NCBI GenBank assembly: GCA_963765075.1
Contig: CAVXVA010000007.1
Coordinates: forward strand, 62,001-126,000
Source of the DNA: JAENVU01 sp963765075
GTDB lineage: Bacteria; Actinomycetota; Acidimicrobiia; IMCC26256; JAENVU01
Direction: 5' to 3'
Length of the DNA: 64,000 bases
A program made the translations under genes and the position numbers. Position 1 is the stretch's first letter, and every line of letters starts with the position of its first letter. A model generated the notes under the pieces. That model worked only from the letters and a program-made list of their open reading frames with translations, made no database searches and was not told the origin of the DNA. Below are positions 50,570 to 58,541 of the stretch, piece by piece.

Positions 50570-51922
50570 ATGGCTCGTCGCCCACCGCTCCCCACACCCG
50601 CCGCGTTCCGTCGTCGCCGGGAACACCGAACTCAACGACTCCTCGCCAACCGTACGGTGACCGACACGTTGGTGTCGGCGGCCGCGCTCGTCGGCCGCCC
50701 CGCCGTCGACCCACGCGGGGCCGAGGTCGGGCGAGTCGTCGATCTCGTCGTTCGGTGGCACGGTGAGTCCTATCCGCCGATCACGGGCATCGTGCTGCGG
50801 GTGGGGCGCCGCCGGGCCTACGTGCCCGTCGATCAGATCACCGAGATCGTGCCGACCCAAGTCACGTTGCGTTCCACCCGTCTCGACCTGCGCGACTTCG
50901 AACGGCGTGAGGGCGAGGTCGTCCTGAACGGCGACGTCGTTGATCACCAGATGGTCGATGTCGACGGTCGTCGCGTGGTGCGAGCGTCGGATCTCTACCT
51001 CGCTCGCGTCGCATCGGTGTACCGCCTCGTCGGCGTCGACGTCGGCTTTCAGACGCTGCTGCGCCGGCTCGGCCCGACCCGCTATCGCACCCGCGCGACG
51101 CCGGAGCGGGTCATCGACTGGTCCGCGATCCAGTCGTTCGGCTCCCACGCGGGGGCGAACCGTCGGGGTCCCATGCGGTTGCACGCACCGAACCAAGCCT
51201 TGCGCCGTTTGCGCCCGGCCGAACTCGCCGACCTCCTCGAAGAACTCGGACGCGAGGAGCGCCAGGAACTCCTGGCCCAACTCGACGCCGAAGTCGTTGC
51301 CGACGCGCTGGAAGAGATGGAACCCGACGAACTCGGCGCGCTGCTGCGTGAGTCCGAGACCGGCCAGGCCGCCGCGATGCTCGTCGAGATGGAGCCGGAC
51401 GAGGCGGCGGACGCGCTCCGTGAGTTGGAGCCCGCGGAGGCGGAAGAGCTGCTGGCCGAGATGCCGGCCGACGTCGCAGCCTCGCTGCGCGCACTCCTGC
51501 TCTACCGGGAGGGCACCGCCGGTGGTCTCATGACCACCAACCTCGTGCTCGTGCGCAAGGATCAGAGCGTGGGCGAGGTGCGGCGGATCCTGCGGGCCGA
51601 ATCCGAACACCAGGCCGACGTCGATGCGGTGATCATCGTGGACGACGACGGACGGGTCCTCCACGACCTCGGCCTCTTCGAACTCCTCGTGGCCGCAAGC
51701 GACGATCTCGTGATCGACGTGGCCGGTCCGCCCGAGCCCACCATGGTCGAGCCCGAGGCCACCCTCGACGATGTGATCGAGCAGTTCATCGACTCACGGG
51801 GTTCGTCGCTGCTCGTCGTCGACGGCGACGGGCGACCGGTGGGTCGCATCCTCGCCGACGACCTCATCGACGCGCTCGTACCCGAACGCGGCCGGATCCG
51901 CTTCCCGCGGCTGTTCGGATGA
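50570..51922 (+). CDS. PRC-barrel/MgtE_N/CBS-domain protein without a pore domain
   Basis: 450 aa, no membrane helix. Residues about 35-190 hold two PRC-barrel-like units (VGRPAVDPRGAEVGRVVDL and GEVVLNGDVVDHQMVDVDG-type segments). About 205-310 form the MgtE N-domain superhelix with acidic repeats (LEEMEPDELGALLRE, VEMEPDEAADALREL). About 315-450 are a CBS pair (GGLMTTNLV, VIIVDDDGRVLHDL). In MgtE the N and CBS domains sense Mg2+ and gate the pore. Here the pore is absent, and the NRAMP-like transporter follows after 11 bp, so it is probably a separate sensor subunit. Confidence 0.82.
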   Translation: MARRPPLPTPAAFRRRREHRTQRLLANRTVTDTLVSAAALVGRPAVDPRGAEVGRVVDLVVRWHGESYPPITGIVLRVGRRRAYVPVDQITEIVPTQVTLRSTRLDLRDFERREGEVVLNGDVVDHQMVDVDGRRVVRASDLYLARVASVYRLVGVDVGFQTLLRRLGPTRYRTRATPERVIDWSAIQSFGSHAGANRRGPMRLHAPNQALRRLRPAELADLLEELGREERQELLAQLDAEVVADALEEMEPDELGALLRESETGQAAAMLVEMEPDEAADALRELEPAEAEELLAEMPADVAASLRALLLYREGTAGGLMTTNLVLVRKDQSVGEVRRILRAESEHQADVDAVIIVDDDGRVLHDLGLFELLVAASDDLVIDVAGPPEPTMVEPEATLDDVIEQFIDSRGSSLLVVDGDGRPVGRILADDLIDALVPERGRIRFPRLFG

Positions 51923-51933
51923 ACTGATCGACG

Positions 51934-53208
51934 ATGAGCCAGCTTCCCGTCTCGCCACCTCCCGCGCCGCGCCGGCGTCGCTTCGTGCGTCCGGCCGCGT
52001 TCTTGGCGATCCTCGGGCCCGGCATCATCGCCGCCAACGCCGGCAACGACGCCGGCGGCATCGCAACCTACGCATCAGCCGGATCGCAGTTCCAGTATCA
52101 GACCCTCTTCATCGGCGTGCTCGTGATCGCGGCGCTCGTTGCCGTCCAGGAGATGGCGGCGCGTCTCGGTGCCTACAGCGGCGAAGGGTTGATGTCGCTG
52201 GTCCGGGAGGAGTTCTCGCTCCGCATCGGTGCGTTCGCAGTGGTCTGTCTCTTGATCGCCAACCTGGGTTTGGTGGTGTCGGAGTTCGCCGGTATCGGGG
52301 CCGCGCTCGAGATCTTCGGCGTGTCCCGCTACATCTCGGTGCCGATCGCGGCCGCGAGCATCCTCGGGATCGTGATGTTCGGCTCCTATCGCCGGGCCGA
52401 GCGAGTCTTCCTGTTGCTCTCGCTCGTCTTCCTTTCCTACCCCATCGCGATGATCCTGGCTCAGCCCGACTGGGGCGACGTCGCCCGGAACACTTTCATC
52501 CCGCATTTCGACATGACGCGCGACTTCCTGTTGATCGCAGTGGCGCTCGTGGGGACGACCATCACGCCGTACATGCAGCTGTACCAAGCGGCGGCCGTCG
52601 CCGACCGTGGGATCGGTCCCGACGAGTACAAGCACGAACGCATCGACGCGGTGGTCGGGTCGCTGTTCGCCGGGTTCATCTTCCTGTCGGTCCTGATCGC
52701 GACCGGCGCGGCCATCGGTGGGAGCGGGCTGCGGCTCACCTCCGCGGAACAGGCCGCCAGTGCGCTCGAGCCGGTGGCGGGGGTCGGCGCGGAGTACCTG
52801 TTCGCGATCGGACTCCTCGGCGCGTCGATGTTGGCCGCGGCGATTGTTCCCCTGTCGACGGCGTACGGACTCGCCGAGGCGGTCGGCGCAGAGCGGTCGG
52901 TCTCGCGCAAGTTCCGCGAGGCGCCACTGTTCCTCGGCTTGTTCGCGGCGCAGGTGATACTCGGCGCGGCCGTCGCGTTGATCCCGGTCAACCTGATCGA
53001 CCTGCTCGTCGGGATGCAGGTGCTCAACGGGTTCATCACGCCCGTCATCCTCGGCTTCCTCTTCGTGCTCACCAACCGGTCGAGTGCCGTTGGCTCGGCG
53101 GTCAACGGTCCCAAGTTCCGGGCCTTTGCGCTGCTGTGTGTGATCGTCGTGTCGTTGCTCGCCGCCACGGCCCTGGTCGTGACCGTCGCCGGACTCTTCG
53201 GCGGGTAG
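51934..53208 (+). CDS. NRAMP-related divalent metal transporter, probably Mg2+-type
   Basis: 424 aa with about eleven membrane helices of the LeuT fold. Helix 1 of classical NRAMP reads DPGN; here it is NDAGG. Helix 6 MPH is here TPY (GTTITPYMQLYQ). Loss of the methionine ligand is, to my knowledge, a mark of the NRAMP-related Mg2+ transporter (NRMT) group, which binds a hydrated ion. The partner MgtE_N/CBS gene supports Mg2+. Transition-metal transport cannot be excluded. ATG 51934 is 11 bp after the upstream stop. Confidence 0.82.
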   Translation: MSQLPVSPPPAPRRRRFVRPAAFLAILGPGIIAANAGNDAGGIATYASAGSQFQYQTLFIGVLVIAALVAVQEMAARLGAYSGEGLMSLVREEFSLRIGAFAVVCLLIANLGLVVSEFAGIGAALEIFGVSRYISVPIAAASILGIVMFGSYRRAERVFLLLSLVFLSYPIAMILAQPDWGDVARNTFIPHFDMTRDFLLIAVALVGTTITPYMQLYQAAAVADRGIGPDEYKHERIDAVVGSLFAGFIFLSVLIATGAAIGGSGLRLTSAEQAASALEPVAGVGAEYLFAIGLLGASMLAAAIVPLSTAYGLAEAVGAERSVSRKFREAPLFLGLFAAQVILGAAVALIPVNLIDLLVGMQVLNGFITPVILGFLFVLTNRSSAVGSAVNGPKFRAFALLCVIVVSLLAATALVVTVAGLFGG

Positions 53209-53238
53209 CTCAACCGACGAGGTAGCTCATCCGACGAG
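53205..53238. repeat. 17-bp tandem repeat at convergent stop codons
   Basis: GTAGCTCAACCGACGAG and GTAGCTCATCCGACGAG are adjacent and differ at one base. The first contains the NRAMP TAG stop, the second the MarP stop (TGA on the - strand). A short duplication of the gene border is the simplest explanation. Confidence 0.7.
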
Positions 53239-54390
53239 GCAACCCCCGGTGTTGACGGGAGCGGTGGCGTCGCGGGACGCGGTCACGATGGGAATCAGCT
53301 CCCGGGAGCTGAGGGCGAATCCGGTGGTGGTCCGCGCCGGATCGACCGCAAAGACCATGGCCTGCACCAACCCGTTGGGTCCGACCACGGGTCCGCCGGA
53401 ATCGCCCACGATGAGTCGCGCGGCGAGGCCGACGATCGGTGTCTTGATGGTGGCGCCGCGGTAGATATCGGTTCTCGGAGTGTCGATCCAGCGCGCGACG
53501 CGCGCGGGCGTCGCGCGCAGGGCGTCGCCGTTGGGGTGGCCGAACACGGTGGCAACGGTGCCGATCCGGGTCGCTCCGAACCGCAGACTCGGAAGCCCGG
53601 GGGCCGCGATGCGTAGCAGCGCGACGTCGTGGAGCGGGTCGAACGCGACCACCGTGGCGGGCACGGTGCGGCCGTCGATGGTGGTGATCTCGGTCTTGGA
53701 CTCCCCTGCCACGACGTGCGCATTCGTCATGATCAACGTCGGCCGGACGGCGAAACCGGTGCCGGAAATTCGCAACCCGCACGCGTGACCTCGCACCAAC
53801 ACGACGCTGGCCGCACCGATCACGTCGACGCGCGGCCCCGCGTCGGAGGCCGGCGGATCCCCGACCGCTTGGTCGTCGTTGTGGAGGAGCGGGTAGGGCG
53901 CCTCGCCGACGATACGGCCGAGCACGCGCGCGGAATGCGGTGGGGCCGGCGCGACGTCGTTCACCAGTGCCACCAGCGCAGAATCTCGCGCGGCGCGTGC
54001 CGGCCAGCCGGGAGTGGATCGGAGCGCGGGGATCAGGAGCCAGAGCAACACGAGGACGCCGATGGCGCCGAGCACACCGCCCGCCCAGTGGTCGACGGCG
54101 GAGAGCACCGGTTCGCGTCCCATCCGATGGCGCAGTGTTCGACTCAGCAGCAGACCGGCGGTGTGACCGAGGAGGGCGAGGCCGATCACGAGGGCCGATA
54201 CCGACAGGAGCCGGATTCCCGGCGTGCTGGCCGCGAGTGATGCCGCGACGCGTGACACCAGGGTGAGCCCGAAGATGAGCCCAATGGCGAGGCCCAACCA
54301 CGACAACGCGCGCACCACCAACCCGACGCGGAACCCGACGAACGCACCGATCGCCACCGCGACCAGTACGAACCCGTCGAACCAGCTCAT
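53227..54390 (-). CDS. marP: Membrane serine protease, MarP-like (CvpA plus trypsin-like domain)
   Basis: 387 aa. Four N-terminal membrane helices of the colicin-V-production (CvpA) type, then a periplasmic chymotrypsin-fold protease with His in MTNAHVVAG (about 222), Asp in PLHDVALLR (about 254) and Ser in VGDSGGPVVG (about 330). MarP of M. tuberculosis resists acid and oxidative stress and cleaves a peptidoglycan hydrolase. The ATG at 54390 overlaps the trmI stop; the frame is open much further upstream but in other genes. C-terminal Cys (GGCLVG) may form a disulfide with the upstream GHACGL. Confidence 0.9.
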   Translation of the reverse strand: MSWFDGFVLVAVAIGAFVGFRVGLVVRALSWLGLAIGLIFGLTLVSRVAASLAASTPGIRLLSVSALVIGLALLGHTAGLLLSRTLRHRMGREPVLSAVDHWAGGVLGAIGVLVLLWLLIPALRSTPGWPARAARDSALVALVNDVAPAPPHSARVLGRIVGEAPYPLLHNDDQAVGDPPASDAGPRVDVIGAASVVLVRGHACGLRISGTGFAVRPTLIMTNAHVVAGESKTEITTIDGRTVPATVVAFDPLHDVALLRIAAPGLPSLRFGATRIGTVATVFGHPNGDALRATPARVARWIDTPRTDIYRGATIKTPIVGLAARLIVGDSGGPVVGPNGLVQAMVFAVDPARTTTGFALSSRELIPIVTASRDATAPVNTGGCLVG

Positions 54391-55169
54391 TCGTTGGGTG
54401 TGAGCAAACGCGCCACCGTGAGAAATCCGGTGTGGGCCACCATTCGATGGTCCGGCCGCACCGACTGGCCCTCGACGTTCCAGCCTCGGTGGAGGACTTC
54501 GAGGGTCTCGGCCATGCCGAACGCCGACTCTGCCAGTCGCTCTCGCAGGGTTGACACCTGCAGGATCGTCGGCAGGTAGGAGATCATGATGCCGCCCGGG
54601 CGCAATGCCTCCTCGGCGTGGCCGACGACCTGCCAGGGTTCGGGCAGGTCGAGCACGACGCGGTCGAGGTCTCGCAGCGCGATCCCTTGGTAGATATCGC
54701 GGACTTCGATGGTGAGCGGGACCTCGGTGCCCAGGAACGCCTCGACGTTGCGCTGCGCCCGGTCCGCGAAGTCGTCCCGAATCTCGTACCCGGTCACGTG
54801 GCCGGTCGGACCGATCGCACGGAGCAGCGTCATGGTGAGCGCGCCGGACCCGACACCCGACTCGAGGATCCGCGCACCGGGAAAGATGTCGGCAAGCATC
54901 AGGATCGGACCAAGATCCTTGGGGTAGATGACCTGCGCACCGCGCGGCATCTCCAGGATGTACTCCGAGAGCGTGGGGCGCGTGGCCAAGAGGGCTGCGC
55001 CGCGTGTCGTGCGGACCGTGATGCCTTCGTCCTGGCCGATCAGGAGCGAGTGGGCGAGCACGCCGGCGTGGGTGTGGAACTCGCCGGCTTCGGCGAGTCG
55101 GATCATGTGGCGTCGACGTTTGCGGTCGACGAGGAGCACGTGTTCGCCGACGGTGAATGGGCCGCGCAC
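54387..55169 (-). CDS. trmI: tRNA (adenine-58-N1)-methyltransferase TrmI
   Basis: 260 aa. Methylates A58 in the T loop of tRNAs with S-adenosylmethionine. YPKDLGPILMLADIFPGARILESGVGSGALT (in pieces: the DLG-IL loop, then ESGVGSGAL) is the SAM site; DRVVLDLPEPW holds the catalytic Asp; HTGFLTVARLL closes the fold. M. tuberculosis Rv2118c, near mpa, is the homologue. It follows ttuA by 2 bp, so m1A58 and s2T54 enzymes are one operon. Confidence 0.93.
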   Translation of the reverse strand: MRGPFTVGEHVLLVDRKRRRHMIRLAEAGEFHTHAGVLAHSLLIGQDEGITVRTTRGAALLATRPTLSEYILEMPRGAQVIYPKDLGPILMLADIFPGARILESGVGSGALTMTLLRAIGPTGHVTGYEIRDDFADRAQRNVEAFLGTEVPLTIEVRDIYQGIALRDLDRVVLDLPEPWQVVGHAEEALRPGGIMISYLPTILQVSTLRERLAESAFGMAETLEVLHRGWNVEGQSVRPDHRMVAHTGFLTVARLLTPNE

Positions 55170-55171
55170 GG

Positions 55172-56116
55172 TTAAGACCTCGATCGCAGGGTGACGGGTT
55201 GTTCGGTCGGCGCGGATTGCGCGCGGCTACGCAGGGAGCAGAACGCGCACCGATCGCCGGTGGTCGTCGGCGCTGCGCATTCGGTGCATGGTGTGAGCGT
55301 GGCGCGCTCCTCGTCGGCTTCCGGCGCGAACGCATCGTGTCCACGGCTCCAGAAGCCGCTGATGAACGCGGCCTTGGTTCCCGGCGACTGCGTCTCGAGT
55401 TGGTTGAGGAGTTCCTTGAAGCCGAGGTGGCGATTGCCATCGGCCATCGGGCACTCCTCGACCTGATAGTCGATGCCGCGAATCACGCAGTAGGCCGCCA
55501 TCTCGCGTTCGCTCAGCCGCACGAGCGGCTTGACCTTGCGTGCGAACCCATCGCCGCCCGGCAGGATCGGGTACTGACGGCCGAGGTAGGCGGTTTCCCA
55601 CCGCAGCACGTTGCCGAGCAACACGGCGGCTTCGTCGTCGAGGTTGTGGCCGGTGGCGACGACGTCGTACCCCTCGTCGAGCGCGACCTGGTTGAACAGG
55701 TGACGCTTCGAGAGCCCGCAGGCGCCACAGGGCGCCCGCCGCGTCGCCGCGGCGGCTCCGGGCACGTTGTACCCGTGGTCACGCTCGAGGTCGACCTCGT
55801 GGAGGCGGAGACCCCGTTCGGTCGCGAAGGCCCGGGTGTAGTCACCGGAGTGGTCGGAGTACTCGCCGATGCCGAGACCGAGATACAAGCCGTCGGCGGG
55901 GATGTCGATCTCGGTCAAGAGGTCCCACAGTGCGAGTGAGTCCTTGCCACCCGAGACTGCGACGAGCACGCGATCCCCCGGCGCAATCATGCGGTGCTCG
56001 TGAATGGCCCGGCGCACCTGCTCCCGGCATTGATGGGTGAAGCAATCGGCGCAGAACGCGGCGTTGTGACGAGGGATATCGATGATGGCGGGGGCCTTGC
56101 ACCGCCGGCACTTCAT
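55172..56116 (-). CDS. ttuA: tRNA 2-thiouridine synthetase TtuA-like
   Basis: 314 aa. N-terminal (CRRCKAPA, CADC) and C-terminal (CTEC, CAFC) zinc fingers flank a PP-loop ATPase with SGGKDSLALWDLL (about residue 55). The CGACGLSKRHLFN and TGHNLDDEAAVLLGN segments carry the iron-sulfur cysteines and active site of TtuA, which puts sulfur on T54 of tRNA in Thermus for heat stability. The adjacent MoaD/ThiS-like gene would be its sulfur carrier TtuB. TrmI directly downstream makes m1A58, which in Thermus promotes the same thiolation. Confidence 0.9.
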   Translation of the reverse strand: MKCRRCKAPAIIDIPRHNAAFCADCFTHQCREQVRRAIHEHRMIAPGDRVLVAVSGGKDSLALWDLLTEIDIPADGLYLGLGIGEYSDHSGDYTRAFATERGLRLHEVDLERDHGYNVPGAAAATRRAPCGACGLSKRHLFNQVALDEGYDVVATGHNLDDEAAVLLGNVLRWETAYLGRQYPILPGGDGFARKVKPLVRLSEREMAAYCVIRGIDYQVEECPMADGNRHLGFKELLNQLETQSPGTKAAFISGFWSRGHDAFAPEADEERATLTPCTECAAPTTTGDRCAFCSLRSRAQSAPTEQPVTLRSRS

Positions 56117-56313
56117 GTCGCGCCGCCCGAGATGACCGGCCGGATCTCGACCTCGGCGTCGTCGGCCAGTCGAGCGTCGTGGGTGACGAGGGTGTCGCCG
56201 CTGATGACGAGGACCGACTCCGGCACGATCTCCAACCGGGCGAGCAGATTCGCCACCGTGAGCGGACCGGGAACTTCGATTTCGCGACGGGGGTTGCGCA
56301 GGACGACTCGCAT
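56113..56313 (-). CDS. ttuB: ThiS/MoaD-like sulfur carrier, TtuB-like, with C-terminal SGGAT
   Basis: 66 aa from ATG 56313; a longer start at 56346 (TTG/ATG-type frame) would add 11 residues without support. Beta-grasp fold: RVVLRNPRREIEVPGPLTVANLLARL, VLVISGDTLVTHDARL, EIRPVISGG. Working carriers end in GG; this one ends GGAT because two more codons precede a stop that overlaps the ttuA ATG. The last two residues would have to be removed before thiocarboxylation. Overlaps ttuA by 4 bp. Confidence 0.8.
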   Translation of the reverse strand: MRVVLRNPRREIEVPGPLTVANLLARLEIVPESVLVISGDTLVTHDARLADDAEVEIRPVISGGAT

Positions 56314-56326
56314 GAGGTCGTCGAGG

Positions 56327-56527
56327 CTACTGGCCGCGGCGCACACCCTTGATCTCGTAGACCTCGCCCGGCTTGACCGTGAACCTCATCACCGGCTTGG
56401 TCGAGCGGCGGATCAGACGCCGGTAGACACGCACGCCGGCGAAGGCGGCCGTGACGCCGACCGCGACCTTGCCTCGGCCGCGGGTGCGCGCACCGACGAA
56501 TCCGCCGGCCGCCGAGAGCGCCTTCAC
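56327..56527 (-). CDS. Small basic membrane-associated protein
   Basis: 66 aa from GTG 56527. A Gly/Ala-rich segment (GKVAVGVTAAFAGVRVYRRLI) is moderately hydrophobic; the rest is basic and ends VKPGEVYEIKGVRRGQ. Overlaps the next upstream gene by 4 bp. No family known. Confidence 0.5.
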   Translation of the reverse strand: MKALSAAGGFVGARTRGRGKVAVGVTAAFAGVRVYRRLIRRSTKPVMRFTVKPGEVYEIKGVRRGQ

Positions 56528-56739
56528 ACGCGCCGGATCTCGACGACGGTGCTGAGTTTCTTGCCGCGGCGGCGACCCGCGAGGAAGAACCCGGCGAGGA
56601 CGACTGCGACGACCACCGAGGCGACGGTGATGGCGAGCTGCTTCGTGTTGGCGACCTGCTCGTCGACTTCGCCGCCGATCTCGGCGAGTTTCGCCTGGAT
56701 GTCGGCTTTGGTGATGGGCTGGTCTTTGGCGGTGGTCAC
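56524..56739 (-). CDS. Small single-pass membrane protein
   Basis: 71 aa from GTG 56739. A helical acidic start (ITKADIQAKLAEIGGEVDE) is followed by one membrane helix (about 38-58) and a basic tail RRRGKKLSTVVEIRRV. It overlaps neighbours on both sides (GTGA), so the three small genes at 56.3-57.1 kb form one operon. This trio with a holin-like protein recurs in actinobacteria; function unknown. Confidence 0.6.
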   Translation of the reverse strand: MTTAKDQPITKADIQAKLAEIGGEVDEQVANTKQLAITVASVVVAVVLAGFFLAGRRRGKKLSTVVEIRRV

Positions 56740-57080
56740 GGGCGGTCCTTCGACAGTGAGTCCGAGGCGGCGGGCTTGGCCCGAGTGCCGAGGATGAAGA
56801 CGAGCGCACCGACGCCGAGGAGCGCGACGATCACGATCAGATACGGCGCGAACGTCCAGTTGCCGTTGAACGTGTCGGACAGGTCGTGCTGGAGCCAGCG
56901 CAGGAATCCGATGGCGGCGAACACGACGCCGGTGCCGATCAGCAGCGAGCCGGCGATCCCGTACCCGACGACCTTGCCGAGCGCCTTGAGCGGCTCGGTG
57001 GTCTCCTGTTTGAAGTACGCGAGGACGAGTTGCCAGAGTTCGGTGATCGCCTGCGGGATCGGTGCTGGTTTGTCGGCCAC
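56736..57080 (-). CDS. Two-helix membrane protein, actinobacterial holin-III-like
   Basis: 114 aa from GTG 57080. Amphipathic start (ITELWQLVLAYFKQETTEPLK), then membrane helices at about 40-60 and 78-98 separated by LQHDLSDTFNGNW. The layout resembles the phage-holin-superfamily-III-like proteins common in actinobacterial chromosomes, which are not proven holins. First of the three small genes; 9 bp after dacB. Confidence 0.6.
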   Translation of the reverse strand: MADKPAPIPQAITELWQLVLAYFKQETTEPLKALGKVVGYGIAGSLLIGTGVVFAAIGFLRWLQHDLSDTFNGNWTFAPYLIVIVALLGVGALVFILGTRAKPAASDSLSKDRP

Positions 57081-57088
57081 GTTCGGAT

Positions 57089-58534
57089 TCAACACGGCGA
57101 TTGCCGGGTCGGGCAAGCCCTGGGCGGAATCGGGGCAAAGGGATCGGGCACGATGGCGACCCCGTCGGGCAGGTTCGGGTAGCTCGCGATCGTCGTCGCC
57201 AGTGCCTCGCGGAGCGCCAGGGCGGTCGATTCTCCGAAACCGCCGTTGAGGAGCAGCGAGAACCGCAGGGGTCGATCGCTCGTCACGTATCCGGCCAATC
57301 CGCTCACACCGCTCAACGTCCCGGTCTTGGCGCGGAGGTTGCCCGCCAGCGGAGTCCCGACCAGGCGACGGGCCAAGGTCCCCCGTTCGCCGGCGATCGC
57401 GAGTCCGGAACTGATGGGCGCGAGACGCGGATCGGTCTCGGCCCGATCGAGGATCTGGACGAGGGTCGCGCATCTCAGCGCGTTGGTGGGTGAGAGCCCG
57501 GAACCATCCGCGACGGTCGCACCGGTGAGATCGATGCCGAGCTTGGTCAGGGCGGCCTGGAGCGCGGCGATCCCTTGGGCCGTGGTGGCGGGGGTCGAGC
57601 CGTCGGCTCCGAGTTCTTTGAGGAGCATCTCCGCAGTGAGGTTGTCGCTGGCGCTCAACATCTCGGTGACGATGTCGGTCAGGGGCGGCGACTCGACCCT
57701 CGCGAGTTGAGTCCCGGCACCAGCACCCGTCGCGCGGCGGGTTGTTCCCTTGACGGCCACCCCTCGGGCCGCGAGCAACCGGCGCAGCTCCTCGGCGGCG
57801 TTCAGTGCGGGGTCCTCGACGCGCCCGCCCTCGCCGGCTGGGCCGGTGAAGCCGTCGTTGACGGTCAGCGCGCCGATCGGGCCGATGGCCGATCGGCCGC
57901 CGGGAGTCCACGCCGGTCGAGCGCGTTGGGCATCGAAGCGCTGATCGTCGACGACGATGCCGTTGGCGACGTCGCGAACGCCGACTGCGACCACGGCGTC
58001 CGCGAGCGTGGCGAGGGGCGTTGCCGCCAGACCCGCCGTGTCGGGGTCGGCGGCGAGGGCCGCGATCCGTTCCGGCGTCGCGAGCAACGGATCACCGTGG
58101 CCGGCGAGCACTAGGTGGTCGACCCGGCCGCGGTTGGGGTCGCCCGGCGCGCTGACCGTGGTGACGAAACGGAAGTCGGGGCCGAGGGTGTGGAGGGCGG
58201 CCGCCGCGGTCAGCAGCTTCATCGTGCTCGCGGGAGTGCGCGGCGTGTCGGGGTCGAGGTTCGCGAGTGGGCCGTTGGCATCAGCCACCTGCACACACGA
58301 TGGGATGCCGGCGGTCGTGGCCGCGAGCTCGCTCGCCAACTGTTGCGATCCGGCGGCATCCAGCACTGCCTGGGGTGCCCGCCGGACGGACCAGAGCGGC
58401 GATCCCAACGCCGATCGGGCGGGGGTCGTCGCCGATGCCGACGGGCGCCGCAAGGCCACCCACGCCGCCGTGGTCGCGACCACGAGCAGGCCGACGACGA
58501 GGATCCGCCGAGCGAGGGCACCACGGGAGTTCAC
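57089..58534 (-). CDS. dacB: D-alanyl-D-alanine carboxypeptidase/endopeptidase, PBP4 family
   Basis: 481 aa. N-terminal membrane anchor (residues 10-28), then the penicillin-binding domain with S-x2-K in PASTMKLLTA (about 104), S-x-N in LSASDNLTAE (about 295) and KTG in RAKTGTLSG (about 400). It trims peptidoglycan stem peptides outside the membrane. The C-terminus is Pro/Cys-rich (PIPPRACPTRQSPC). Starts 8 bp after the acyl-CoA synthetase alpha gene. Confidence 0.93.
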   Translation of the reverse strand: MNSRGALARRILVVGLLVVATTAAWVALRRPSASATTPARSALGSPLWSVRRAPQAVLDAAGSQQLASELAATTAGIPSCVQVADANGPLANLDPDTPRTPASTMKLLTAAAALHTLGPDFRFVTTVSAPGDPNRGRVDHLVLAGHGDPLLATPERIAALAADPDTAGLAATPLATLADAVVAVGVRDVANGIVVDDQRFDAQRARPAWTPGGRSAIGPIGALTVNDGFTGPAGEGGRVEDPALNAAEELRRLLAARGVAVKGTTRRATGAGAGTQLARVESPPLTDIVTEMLSASDNLTAEMLLKELGADGSTPATTAQGIAALQAALTKLGIDLTGATVADGSGLSPTNALRCATLVQILDRAETDPRLAPISSGLAIAGERGTLARRLVGTPLAGNLRAKTGTLSGVSGLAGYVTSDRPLRFSLLLNGGFGESTALALREALATTIASYPNLPDGVAIVPDPFAPIPPRACPTRQSPC

Positions 58535-58541
58535 GAGCGGA

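Noticed and set aside
54391..55440. N-terminal extension of MarP through trmI and part of ttuA
   Set aside because: The extension is Arg/Pro-rich and out of frame with two conserved genes; ATG 54390 gives the normal MarP length.
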